Origin: Bacteroidales bacterium | Lineage (GTDB): Bacteria; Bacteroidota; Bacteroidia; Bacteroidales; UBA932 | Assembly: GCA_017471085.1 (NCBI GenBank) | Contig: JAFUWW010000023.1 | Coordinates: 1 to 42,189, forward strand | Length of the DNA: 42,189 bases | Direction: 5' to 3' | Part shown: positions 23,895 to 31,884 of the stretch, in pieces | How the letters are laid out: each line of letters begins with the position of its first letter | How positions within the stretch are numbered: position 1 is the first letter of the stretch | Notes under the pieces: generated by a model | The model's database searches: none | Seen by the model: only the letters and a program-made list of their open reading frames with translations | What the model was told of the DNA's origin: nothing | Position numbers and translations under genes: made by a program

Positions 23895-26800
23895 ATGAAG
23901 AAATTTATATCAACCATAGTATCTGCAGGGTTGGTGGCCCTTGCCGCCGTATCCTGCGTACGGGAGCAGATGGTGATGTTCGATGCCTCGAAAGCCACAG
24001 CTCCTGTGGTACAATCCTACGCGGTGACCGACGAGGCCATCGTAGTGGATTTCACCCCGGGGTCCTTCAACCAGGACTTCAACCAGAAAATGCCCGTAAA
24101 CCATTCCGTGATCCTGAAATCCGTGAATGGAGAGAACACCGAGATCCAGGTCCCTTCCTCCGTGAAGGAAAACCAGATTACGGTTACCGTAGCCAATCTT
24201 TCCAAGACGCTGATCGCCTACGGACTTTCGGAAGGCAGCACCGCCAACATCGTGATGGCTCTCCGCGCCTCCATGCAGGAAACCGCCCGCGACAATATGC
24301 GGAACGGTTACGTAGAATCGGCCGGAACCATCAACATTCCGGACTATGAGGTCTATCTGCCTACCGGCGATCCGTACGGCCGATACACCGAAAAGAGCCC
24401 CTGGAGCCTGATTGGTTCGTTCAACGGCTGGGCCGACGACTATGAGATGTGGACCAACGGCACCCTCCATGTTGCCAAGGCCGTCCAGCTCGCTGCCGGT
24501 GACGAGGTCAAGTTCCGCAAGGATGCCGACTGGGCCGTGAACTTCGGTTATGCCGACGGCGTAAGCTCCTACACCCTGGGTGAAGACTTCTCCCTGGGCC
24601 AGGACGGCGCCAATATCGTGATTGCCGAAGACGGTCTGTACGACTTCATCCTGGACGATGCCTCCGCTACTGCCCGCATCATCGCGTCCGTGGCACAGCA
24701 GGAAGACCCGTATGCCGCCTATAAGGACGTCAGCCCCTGGAGCGTGATCGGTTCGTTCAACAGCTGGGCCGGTGACGTGGAGATGGTCACCAACGGCACC
24801 CTCCATGTGGCCAAGAACGTGACCCTGGCCGCCGGTGACGAATTCAAGTTCCGCAAGGACGCCGACTGGGCCGTGAACTACGGCTATGCCGACGGCGTAA
24901 GTTCCTACACCCTTGACGAGGAATTCTCCGTGGGTCAGGACGGCGCCAACATCGTGATCGCAGAGAGCGGAGCCTATGACCTGTTCCTGGATCCCGCAAA
25001 CGCCACGGCCAAGATCATCAAGACCCAGGCCGTCACTATCGACCCGTATGCCGCTTATAAGGACGTCAGCCCCTGGAGCGTGATCGGTTCGTTCAACAGC
25101 TGGGCCGGCGACGTGGAAATGGTCACCAACGGCACCCTCCATGTGGCCAAGGCCGTCGCCCTCAATGCCGGTGACGAGTGGAAGTTCCGCAAGGACGCCG
25201 ACTGGGCCGTGAACTTCGGTTATGCCGACGGCGTAAGCTCCTACACCCTGGGTGAAGAATTCGCCCTCGGACAGGATGGTGCCAACATCGTCCTGGTCGA
25301 AGACGGCGTGTACGACTTCATCCTGGATCCCGAGAACGCTACGGGCAAGATCATCGCTTCCATCGCGGTTGACCAGCCCGAACCGCCGGCACCTGTGGAG
25401 AAACCCAAGATGTGGTCCCTGATCGGCACCCTGAACGGAACCTCCTGGGACACCGACTTCGACATGACCAACACCTCCGGCGACATCTGGACCATCCGCG
25501 ACGTGACCGTCAAGGCTTCGGATGAGTTCAAGATCCGCGCCGACCATGACTGGGGCAAGAGCGTGGGCGGTCCCGAGGAGAATTCCACCAGCACCATCGA
25601 CGAGACCAACCCGTACGGCGTGTACAAGCCGGTTCTGGGCGAGGCTTTCGAAGCCAAGGACAAGAACATCCAGATCGGTGTGGACGGCCAGTTCAATGTC
25701 ACCTACGACTATGCGGCCGGCACCATTCTCGTCGAGGAGTATAAGGAGTATCCCGACCATCTGTACATGATCGGCGCCGAGTTCGGCGGCTGGGACTGGA
25801 ACTCCGACGGTGTCGTGGAAATGGTGCCCGTAGTCTACCAGCCCGACTGGGGCGACGGATGCAACAAATCCGAAGGCCAGTTCTGGACGGTCCGTTATTT
25901 CACGGCCGGCGAAGGCTTCAAGTTCTGCAGCCAGAAGGCCTGGAACGGCGACTTCTGGGGTCTGGAGACCAATGAAGGCTTCACCGAGAGCGGTGGCAAC
26001 TGCACCGTCTCCGAAAGCGGATTCTATCTGGTGCACATTGACTTCAAGCGCAGCATTGTTCACGTTGAACCCGCCCGCGTCTATGGTATCGGCAACTGCT
26101 TCGGCGGTTGGGATTCCGCTATGGAGCAGGCGCTGTTCAAGGCCGAAGGAAAAACCCTTGTGGCCACAGCAGCTGCTGCCGGTGAACTGCGCATGTACGT
26201 GGAGTCCGCTATCTCCAATTCTGACTGGTGGACCCGTGAGTTCATCTTCCAGGAGGACGGTGTGATCGATTACCGCGGTGATGATGAAGGCCAGGGCGAC
26301 CAGGCTCGCCGGACCATTCAGAAGGACCAGGTGATTGTCCTGGATTTCAATGCCGGCAAGGGTGAAATCAAGGGCGAGGGCACCGAGCCCGAACCCAGCG
26401 GTTTCGGCGACTACATCTACGCCATCGGCGGGGATACCGGTTGGAGCAACGTCTATCCGCTGCGCAGCAGCCAGGAGGGCGGCGTGAACACCGGCAAGTA
26501 CAAGGGCTTCGGCTACCTGAGCCAGGAGTTCAAGTTCAAGCCCAACGAGGACAACTGGGACGGCGACTGGGAGTTTGACGGCGAAGGCAAGATTGCCGAC
26601 AACGGCGGCGCCAACTGCCCGGCTCCCGAGGCTTCCTACTACATGGTTGAAGTGGACCTGAACGAGATGAGCTACAAACTCACGCCCATTTCCACCATCG
26701 GCATCATCGGCACTGCGCAGGCAGGTGGCTGGGACGCCGACACGGACATGACCTACAATGCCGAAAAGGGAGCCTGGGAGGCCACTGTAAGCCTGACCGA

Positions 26801-26969
26801 CGGCGCTCTGAAGTTCCGTGCCAACGATGCCTGGGATATCAACTGGGGCGGCAGTTTCGATGCCCTTACCCAGGGTGGTGGCGACATCAATATGGAAGCC
26901 GGCACGTACAGCATCCAACTTTATGCCTGGTGTGACGGAAAGGCCTACGCTACCGTGACCAAGCAGTAA
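23895..26969 (+). CDS. SusE/F-like surface starch-binding lipoprotein with about eight binding modules
   Basis: The 1024-aa lipoprotein starts at 23895 (MKKFISTIVSAG) with its lipid-anchored Cys in AAVSC. An N-terminal Ig-like SusE domain (about 20-160) is followed by a chain of modules each opening with a [WY]xxIGxxNxW-like strand. Three (near 168, 280, 392) are near-identical repeats of exactly 112 residues, and five divergent ones follow (MWSLIGTLNG, LYMIGAEFGGWDW, VYGIGNCFGGWD, YIYAIGGDTGW, TIGIIGTAQAGGWD). Bacteroides SusE and SusF carry two and three such CBMs, so this protein is far larger. It probably tethers starch at the surface for the GH13 enzymes. Aromatic residues and the FRKDADW segment in each repeat would form the glucan platform. 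The function of the divergent modules is inferred from similarity of pattern. Confidence 0.85.
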   Translation: MKKFISTIVSAGLVALAAVSCVREQMVMFDASKATAPVVQSYAVTDEAIVVDFTPGSFNQDFNQKMPVNHSVILKSVNGENTEIQVPSSVKENQITVTVANLSKTLIAYGLSEGSTANIVMALRASMQETARDNMRNGYVESAGTINIPDYEVYLPTGDPYGRYTEKSPWSLIGSFNGWADDYEMWTNGTLHVAKAVQLAAGDEVKFRKDADWAVNFGYADGVSSYTLGEDFSLGQDGANIVIAEDGLYDFILDDASATARIIASVAQQEDPYAAYKDVSPWSVIGSFNSWAGDVEMVTNGTLHVAKNVTLAAGDEFKFRKDADWAVNYGYADGVSSYTLDEEFSVGQDGANIVIAESGAYDLFLDPANATAKIIKTQAVTIDPYAAYKDVSPWSVIGSFNSWAGDVEMVTNGTLHVAKAVALNAGDEWKFRKDADWAVNFGYADGVSSYTLGEEFALGQDGANIVLVEDGVYDFILDPENATGKIIASIAVDQPEPPAPVEKPKMWSLIGTLNGTSWDTDFDMTNTSGDIWTIRDVTVKASDEFKIRADHDWGKSVGGPEENSTSTIDETNPYGVYKPVLGEAFEAKDKNIQIGVDGQFNVTYDYAAGTILVEEYKEYPDHLYMIGAEFGGWDWNSDGVVEMVPVVYQPDWGDGCNKSEGQFWTVRYFTAGEGFKFCSQKAWNGDFWGLETNEGFTESGGNCTVSESGFYLVHIDFKRSIVHVEPARVYGIGNCFGGWDSAMEQALFKAEGKTLVATAAAAGELRMYVESAISNSDWWTREFIFQEDGVIDYRGDDEGQGDQARRTIQKDQVIVLDFNAGKGEIKGEGTEPEPSGFGDYIYAIGGDTGWSNVYPLRSSQEGGVNTGKYKGFGYLSQEFKFKPNEDNWDGDWEFDGEGKIADNGGANCPAPEASYYMVEVDLNEMSYKLTPISTIGIIGTAQAGGWDADTDMTYNAEKGAWEATVSLTDGALKFRANDAWDINWGGSFDALTQGGGDINMEAGTYSIQLYAWCDGKAYATVTKQ
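24396..25403 (+). repeat. Three tandem 336-nt repeats (24396, 24732, 25068)
   Basis: Units start at 24396, 24732 and 25068, each exactly 336 nt and each encoding SPWS[LV]IGSFN...W at its start. The second and third units are almost identical at the DNA level over their first 90 nt or so, differing at a few third positions, while the first is more diverged. This indicates stepwise internal duplication, with recent copying or conversion between the last two. Confidence 0.9.
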
Positions 26970-26982
26970 ATCTGCGAATTTT

Positions 26983-27014
26983 CAGGCGGGAGCCCCTGAC
27001 CGGACTCCCGTCTG
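26983..27014 (+). terminator. Intra-operon hairpin between susE-like and GH13 genes
   Basis: CAGGCGGGAG (26983-26992) pairs with CTCCCGTCTG (27005-27014), a 10-bp GC-rich stem with one G-U pair and a 12-nt loop. No T-run follows, so it is more likely a partial terminator or an mRNA processing/stability element that sets a higher level for the binding genes than for the enzymes. Confidence 0.45.
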
Positions 27015-27031
27015 CCAATAATCGACCTGAT

Positions 27032-29290
27032 ATGAAGAGATTTACCATATTGGCGGTCCTTTCCGCCCTTCTGATGATTTCCTGCGGCCCTGTCCAGCAG
27101 GAAGAGAGCCTTACTTTTTCCGTGACGCCCACTTCGTTCATATTCAAGGCGGACGACAACTCCTCCAAACTGGTGACCATCACCACCAACGGAAACTGGA
27201 CGGCCAGCAGTACCGGATCGTGGCTCCACATGGACAAAACGGCAGGTAAGGGGACCGGCTCCATCACCGTGACGGTGGATGCGAATACAACCGATGCCGC
27301 CCGCACCGCCAGCATCCAGATCGGCGCCAGCCTCTCCGGCAAAGAGCAGAGCAGCACGGTGACCGTGACCCAGCAAGAGTCCGGCAATCATCCCGTAACG
27401 CCTTCTCCGGCGGCATTTGACGGGAACAAACGGGCTTCCACCACCTACCAGCTCCTGGTCTATTCCTTTGCCGACAGCGATGGCGACGGGGTGGGGGATT
27501 TCAACGGCATTGCCTCCAAACTGGACTATCTGGACGCCCTGGGCGTGACGGCGCTGTGGCTGAGTCCCATCCATCCGGCCGATTCGTACCACGGCTACGA
27601 CGTGCGGGACTACTATACGGTCAATCCCCAGTATGGCACGGAGGCCGATTTCCGCAACCTGGTTGAAAAGGCGCATGAAAAAGGAATCCAGATCTATATC
27701 GACTATGTGCTTAACCATTCCGGAAAGGGAAACGAGTGGTTCCAGCAGGCTCTCGCGGATCCTTCCAGCCCGTACCGGGACTATTATTTCTTCAGCACCA
27801 ATCCTTCGGCCGATTACAGCAAGTTCCCTATGCTGAAAGGCACCAATTATGTCTCCGGCGAGTGGGTTGCCGCATCGGCCGGATCCCCCAAGATGACCAT
27901 CACCAAAACGGACGAGGCCCCGAAGACCGGCGGCTCCAACTGGAATCTCTGGTTCTGGAAAGACGGGCAGGACGGACAGGCCATCAAGTTCGTGGACAAC
28001 GGCGACGGAACCCTTTATCTGATCATGGATATCGATGGCTCCTGCGGCATGCTTCTGAGAAGGTATGACAACTGGAACGACGGCTCCAAGTTCGGGGCAA
28101 AAACGGCCACTTCCATCCACGAAGGGCAGCCCTTGGAACTGGTATCAAACGGCGGTGATATCAGCTTTACCGGTTCCGGACGCTACCGGATCGAGATTAC
28201 CAACGCTTCCATCGAGACGCTCTACTACATGGGCGCTTTCGGCAGCTGGATGCCCGACCTGAACTATGGCGACCTTTCCAGCCTCGAATCCAATGCCTGC
28301 TTCCAGGACCTGACGGCATCGGCCGACAAATGGATCAAAATGGGGGTCGACGGTTTCCGGCTGGATGCAGTCAAACACATCTGCGGCGGAATCAATTCCT
28401 TCAACAACGCTTCCAACAGGGCTTTCCTGAAAAAATGGTACGAGCACTGCAATGCCACCTATCAGGCGGAGGGCCACTCTGACAATATCTACATGGTGGG
28501 TGAAGTGTGGTCGTCGCATAACGATGAAAAGTATTACTACGAAGGCCTTACTTCCTGCTTCGAATTCGGCTACTGGCCGCTGCTCTACAGGACGCTGACC
28601 AACCATTCCGCCACCAATTATGTCTCTACCGTAACCGGCTTCGTCAACGACCACAAGAGTGTGAGGGCCGATGCCCAGACGGCGTTCTTCATGACCAACC
28701 ATGACCATTCCAGCCAGACCGGCGACGGCGAGGTAAGGGCGGCCGATGACCTCGGGAAAGACATCGTCAAGGAAAAGCAGGCCGCAGCCATGATTCTGAC
28801 CACGCCCGGCAAACCCTACATCTACCAGGGCGAAGAATTGGGCTACTGGGGCAATTCCAAGGGCAAAGGAGACGAATATCTGCGCGCTCCCATTGTCTGG
28901 GATGCCGCCGCGAAAGACTGTGCGAAGGCCGGAGTCAACAACAAGGTGGACAGTTCCATGCTCACCGGCAGCATCTCCGTAGCCACCCAGACATCGGACG
29001 GCAACTCTCTGCTGAACGTGTACAAGTCCTGGAGTCAGTTGCGCAACACTTATCCGGCTCTGGCGGAAGGCGAGATGTCCGCCACGTCCATTTCCGGTTC
29101 CAGCATCGCTTCGTGGTACATGGCTTCCGGCAGCCAGAAACTCCTTGTCATCCACAATGTGGCTGCCGGTGAGAAGACTGTTACCGTAACGGACAGCATG
29201 GCCAAGCCCGTCGCTCTGCTGGGCACAGCGACCACCTCCGGCAAAGACCTGACCCTGGGGGCTCATTCCTCTGTAGTATTTGAACTGTAA
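27032..29290 (+). CDS. SusG-like surface alpha-amylase (GH13) with BACON domain
   Basis: The 752-aa lipoprotein (acylated Cys in LMISC) has a BACON domain at about 25-118, with the repeated T-V-T-V strands and SWLHMDKTAGKG. The GH13 barrel follows from about 130. Catalytic residues are nucleophile Asp445 (DGFRLDAVKH), acid/base Glu491 (MVGEVW) and Asp558 (MTNHDHS). A module of about 115 residues (286-400, containing WNLWFWKDGQ, a CBM41-like start) is inserted in the B-domain region, as CBM58 is in SusG. This argues for an outer-membrane endo-amylase that cuts starch for the SusCDE complex. It ends 10 nt before the GH53 gene. Confidence 0.92.
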   Translation: MKRFTILAVLSALLMISCGPVQQEESLTFSVTPTSFIFKADDNSSKLVTITTNGNWTASSTGSWLHMDKTAGKGTGSITVTVDANTTDAARTASIQIGASLSGKEQSSTVTVTQQESGNHPVTPSPAAFDGNKRASTTYQLLVYSFADSDGDGVGDFNGIASKLDYLDALGVTALWLSPIHPADSYHGYDVRDYYTVNPQYGTEADFRNLVEKAHEKGIQIYIDYVLNHSGKGNEWFQQALADPSSPYRDYYFFSTNPSADYSKFPMLKGTNYVSGEWVAASAGSPKMTITKTDEAPKTGGSNWNLWFWKDGQDGQAIKFVDNGDGTLYLIMDIDGSCGMLLRRYDNWNDGSKFGAKTATSIHEGQPLELVSNGGDISFTGSGRYRIEITNASIETLYYMGAFGSWMPDLNYGDLSSLESNACFQDLTASADKWIKMGVDGFRLDAVKHICGGINSFNNASNRAFLKKWYEHCNATYQAEGHSDNIYMVGEVWSSHNDEKYYYEGLTSCFEFGYWPLLYRTLTNHSATNYVSTVTGFVNDHKSVRADAQTAFFMTNHDHSSQTGDGEVRAADDLGKDIVKEKQAAAMILTTPGKPYIYQGEELGYWGNSKGKGDEYLRAPIVWDAAAKDCAKAGVNNKVDSSMLTGSISVATQTSDGNSLLNVYKSWSQLRNTYPALAEGEMSATSISGSSIASWYMASGSQKLLVIHNVAAGEKTVTVTDSMAKPVALLGTATTSGKDLTLGAHSSVVFEL

Positions 29291-29300
29291 CCACTTGACA

Positions 29301-30437
29301 ATGAACAAACTTCTCATCTACCTGATTCTCCCGGCCGTGCTGCTCGCCTGCGGGCAGACACCGGTTCCGGATCCCGTTGTGAACCCGGAACCTGAACCTT
29401 CCAGGCCGGAAGTGGTCACGCCCGCTTTTGCCAAGGGCGCGGACATCAGCTGGCTTTCCGAGATGGAGCACGACGGAAAGACATTCAAAAAGGCCGACGG
29501 CACCCAGGCCGACCTCCTGGATGTGTTGAAAGACTGCGGCATCAATGCCATCCGTCTCCGTGTATGGGTTGATCCCTACAAAGGCTGGAGCGGAAAGGAC
29601 GATGTGGTTGCCCTGGCCAAAAGGGTCAAGGCCGCCGGCATGGCCCTGATGGTGGACTTCCACTACAGCGACTTTTTCGCCGACCCTTCCCGCCAGGTGG
29701 TTCCATCGGCCTGGACAGGGGATAAGGACCATCTGGACAAGATGTGCACCCATGTGGCGGACCATACCACGGAAGTGCTTGAGGCACTGAAAGATGCGGG
29801 GGTTTCTCCTGCCTGGATACAGGTGGGCAACGAGACCCGCAACGGCATGCTCTGGCCCACCGGACAGCTGTGGACCGACAAAGGGGATATCAAGGACGGC
29901 CGCAAACACTTTGCCCAGTTGTACAATGCTGGCTACGACGCTGCCAAGGCCGTCTTTCCAGAGGCACTGGTGATGCCGCACCTGAACAATGCCTACGAAG
30001 ACAATGGCTGGTGGTTCCAGCAGATAAAGGCAGAGGGCGGCAAGTTCGACGCCATTGCCCTGAGCCACTATCCGCAGGCCGAAAAGAACATGTCGGCCAG
30101 CCAGTACAACCAGCAGGCGCTTTCCCGCATCAAGGCACTGTACAATACCTACAAGATTCCCGTCTTTGTGTCGGAAGTGGGCGTGATGCCCTCCAAGGCC
30201 GACGCCGCCACCGTGCTCCAGTCGTTCATGACCGAACTCCGGAAAATAGACGGATGCAAGGGCGTCTTTTACTGGGAGCCGGAAGTGTACGGGAACTGGA
30301 AGCCCGCCGTGTACGGAATGCCGGAGGAACTGACGCGCCTCACCGGCACCAAACAGGGCATCTGGGGTACCTACAACCAGGGTGCTTTCAACAGTGACGG
30401 AAGCCCCTCCGACATCATGAATGCTTTTAAAGACTAA
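29301..30437 (+). CDS. GH53 endo-beta-1,4-galactanase, lipoprotein
   Basis: The 378-aa protein starts at the ATG at 29301 (MNKLLIYLILPAVLLAC), with acylated Cys17 followed by a Pro-rich linker. The GH53 barrel begins FAKGADISWLSEME and contains INAIRLRVWVDPYKGW and MALMVDFHYSDFFADP. The acid/base is Glu178 in IQVGNETRNGMLWP, and the probable nucleophile is Glu292 in VFVSEVGVMP. All known GH53 enzymes cut beta-1,4-galactan, for example pectin side chains, not alpha-glucans. Its position between two GH13 genes, with 10- and 4-nt gaps, is therefore unexpected. Either this locus targets mixed plant material or this branch has another specificity. The domain is complete with no sign of decay. Confidence 0.9.
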   Translation: MNKLLIYLILPAVLLACGQTPVPDPVVNPEPEPSRPEVVTPAFAKGADISWLSEMEHDGKTFKKADGTQADLLDVLKDCGINAIRLRVWVDPYKGWSGKDDVVALAKRVKAAGMALMVDFHYSDFFADPSRQVVPSAWTGDKDHLDKMCTHVADHTTEVLEALKDAGVSPAWIQVGNETRNGMLWPTGQLWTDKGDIKDGRKHFAQLYNAGYDAAKAVFPEALVMPHLNNAYEDNGWWFQQIKAEGGKFDAIALSHYPQAEKNMSASQYNQQALSRIKALYNTYKIPVFVSEVGVMPSKADAATVLQSFMTELRKIDGCKGVFYWEPEVYGNWKPAVYGMPEELTRLTGTKQGIWGTYNQGAFNSDGSPSDIMNAFKD

Positions 30438-30441
30438 GGAT

Positions 30442-31869
30442 ATGAAACGAATGTTAACGGCCGCAGCGCTGCTGCTGGCACTGGTCTCCTGCAAGAAACA
30501 GGCAGAAACCGCTTTCCATCCCGAATGGACCTACAACTCTGTGATGTACGAGGTGAACATCCGCCAGTTCTCCCCGGAAGGCACTTTCAAGGGTGTAGAA
30601 GCCCAGCTTCCGCGCCTGAAAGAGCTGGGCGTGGACATCCTCTGGCTGATGCCGATGTACGAGATCGGCACCGAGGGCCGCAAGGGCACCCTGGGCTCTT
30701 ATTATGCCATTTCCGACTACAAGAAGGTGAATCCTGAGTTCGGCACCATGGAAGACTTCGAGCAGCTGCTCCGGGCGGCTCACGCCATGGGCTTCAAGGT
30801 AATCCTGGACTGGGTGGCCAACCAGACCGCCCCGGACAATGTATGGATGACCGAAAAACCGGCCGAATTCTACGAGCGCGACGCCGAGGGCAACGCCATC
30901 TGGGAATACGACTGGACCGATACCCGCTCCCTGAACTATGAGAACCAGGAAGTCTGGTGGGCCCAGGACGACGCCATGCGCTTCTGGCTGGAAAAGGGTG
31001 TGGACGGCTTCCGCTGTGACGCGGCAGGCGAGGTTCCCGCCGACTTCTGGAAAGGCATCCTGCCCAAGATGAATGCCGATTATCCGGAGATTTACCTGCT
31101 GGCCGAGGCCGAACGCGAAAACCTGGCAGACCCGCTGGAGACCTTCGACGCCAACTATGCCTGGGAACTGCACCACCTGCTGAACAGCCTGGCCCAGGGC
31201 GCCAAAACCGTGGATGACCTTAAGGCCTATGTCGAACGCGATGCCAAGCGTTTCCCCAAGGAGGCTTTCCGCCTGACCTTCACTTCCAACCATGACGAGA
31301 ATTCCTGGTCCGGCACCGAATTCGAACGCGAAGGCGCCGCGGCCGATGCCTGCGCCGTTCTCTGCTTCACCCTCCCGAACTCCCAGCCGCTCATTTACAC
31401 CGGTCAGGAAATCGGCCTTTCCCGCAGGCTGGAATTCTTTGAGAAAGACCCCATTACGGACTGGAGCGCCAACAAGTACACCACTTTCTGGAAGACCCTG
31501 GTAGACCTCAAGCACGACAATCCCGCCCTGGCCGCCGGAGAAAGGGGCGGTGAGATCGTATGGTGGGAAGCCCCGGAAGGCTGGGTGGCCTTCCACCGCG
31601 AGCTGAAAGACAACATGGTCATCGTCCTGGCCAACTTCGGCGTTCCCGTGAAACAGGAAGCGGAACAGGCAAAGGCCGATGCCAACGACAACCGTCCGCA
31701 GGGCGACCAGGTGGCCGAGCCTTTCCTGAACCTGCAGTCCGACCCTGTCACGCTGACGCTTAACATGAAAGGCGAGTACAAAAACGTTTTCACCGGAGAA
31801 GTAATTGTGCCTCCTTATTCTATTACGCTCGCCCCGGGTGAGTATATGGTACTCACAAAACAGAAATAA
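30442..31869 (+). CDS. GH13 alpha-amylase family lipoprotein, altered region I
   Basis: The 475-aa protein starts at 30442 (MKRMLTAAALLLALVSC), giving a lipobox LVSC; the ATG at 30421 lies inside the GH53 gene. The barrel has NSVMYEVNIRQFSPEGTF, nucleophile Asp193 (DGFRCDAAGEV), acid/base Glu222 (LLAEAERE) and Asp285 (TSNHDENSW). In conserved region I, the usual D-x-V-x-N-H reads DWVANQT, so the subsite -1 histidine is replaced by Gln, which should affect substrate binding. Length suggests an exo- or oligosaccharide-acting enzyme without extra modules. It belongs to the sus-like operon, with 15 nt to the next gene. Confidence 0.88.
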   Translation: MKRMLTAAALLLALVSCKKQAETAFHPEWTYNSVMYEVNIRQFSPEGTFKGVEAQLPRLKELGVDILWLMPMYEIGTEGRKGTLGSYYAISDYKKVNPEFGTMEDFEQLLRAAHAMGFKVILDWVANQTAPDNVWMTEKPAEFYERDAEGNAIWEYDWTDTRSLNYENQEVWWAQDDAMRFWLEKGVDGFRCDAAGEVPADFWKGILPKMNADYPEIYLLAEAERENLADPLETFDANYAWELHHLLNSLAQGAKTVDDLKAYVERDAKRFPKEAFRLTFTSNHDENSWSGTEFEREGAAADACAVLCFTLPNSQPLIYTGQEIGLSRRLEFFEKDPITDWSANKYTTFWKTLVDLKHDNPALAAGERGGEIVWWEAPEGWVAFHRELKDNMVIVLANFGVPVKQEAEQAKADANDNRPQGDQVAEPFLNLQSDPVTLTLNMKGEYKNVFTGEVIVPPYSITLAPGEYMVLTKQK

Positions 31870-31884
31870 ATTATTCGCCTGATA

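Noticed and set aside
23910..26918. About 1000-codon minus-strand frame across the susE-like gene
   Set aside because: It mirrors the repeat structure of the plus-strand gene, which has a lipoprotein signal and recognisable modules. The antisense translation has none.
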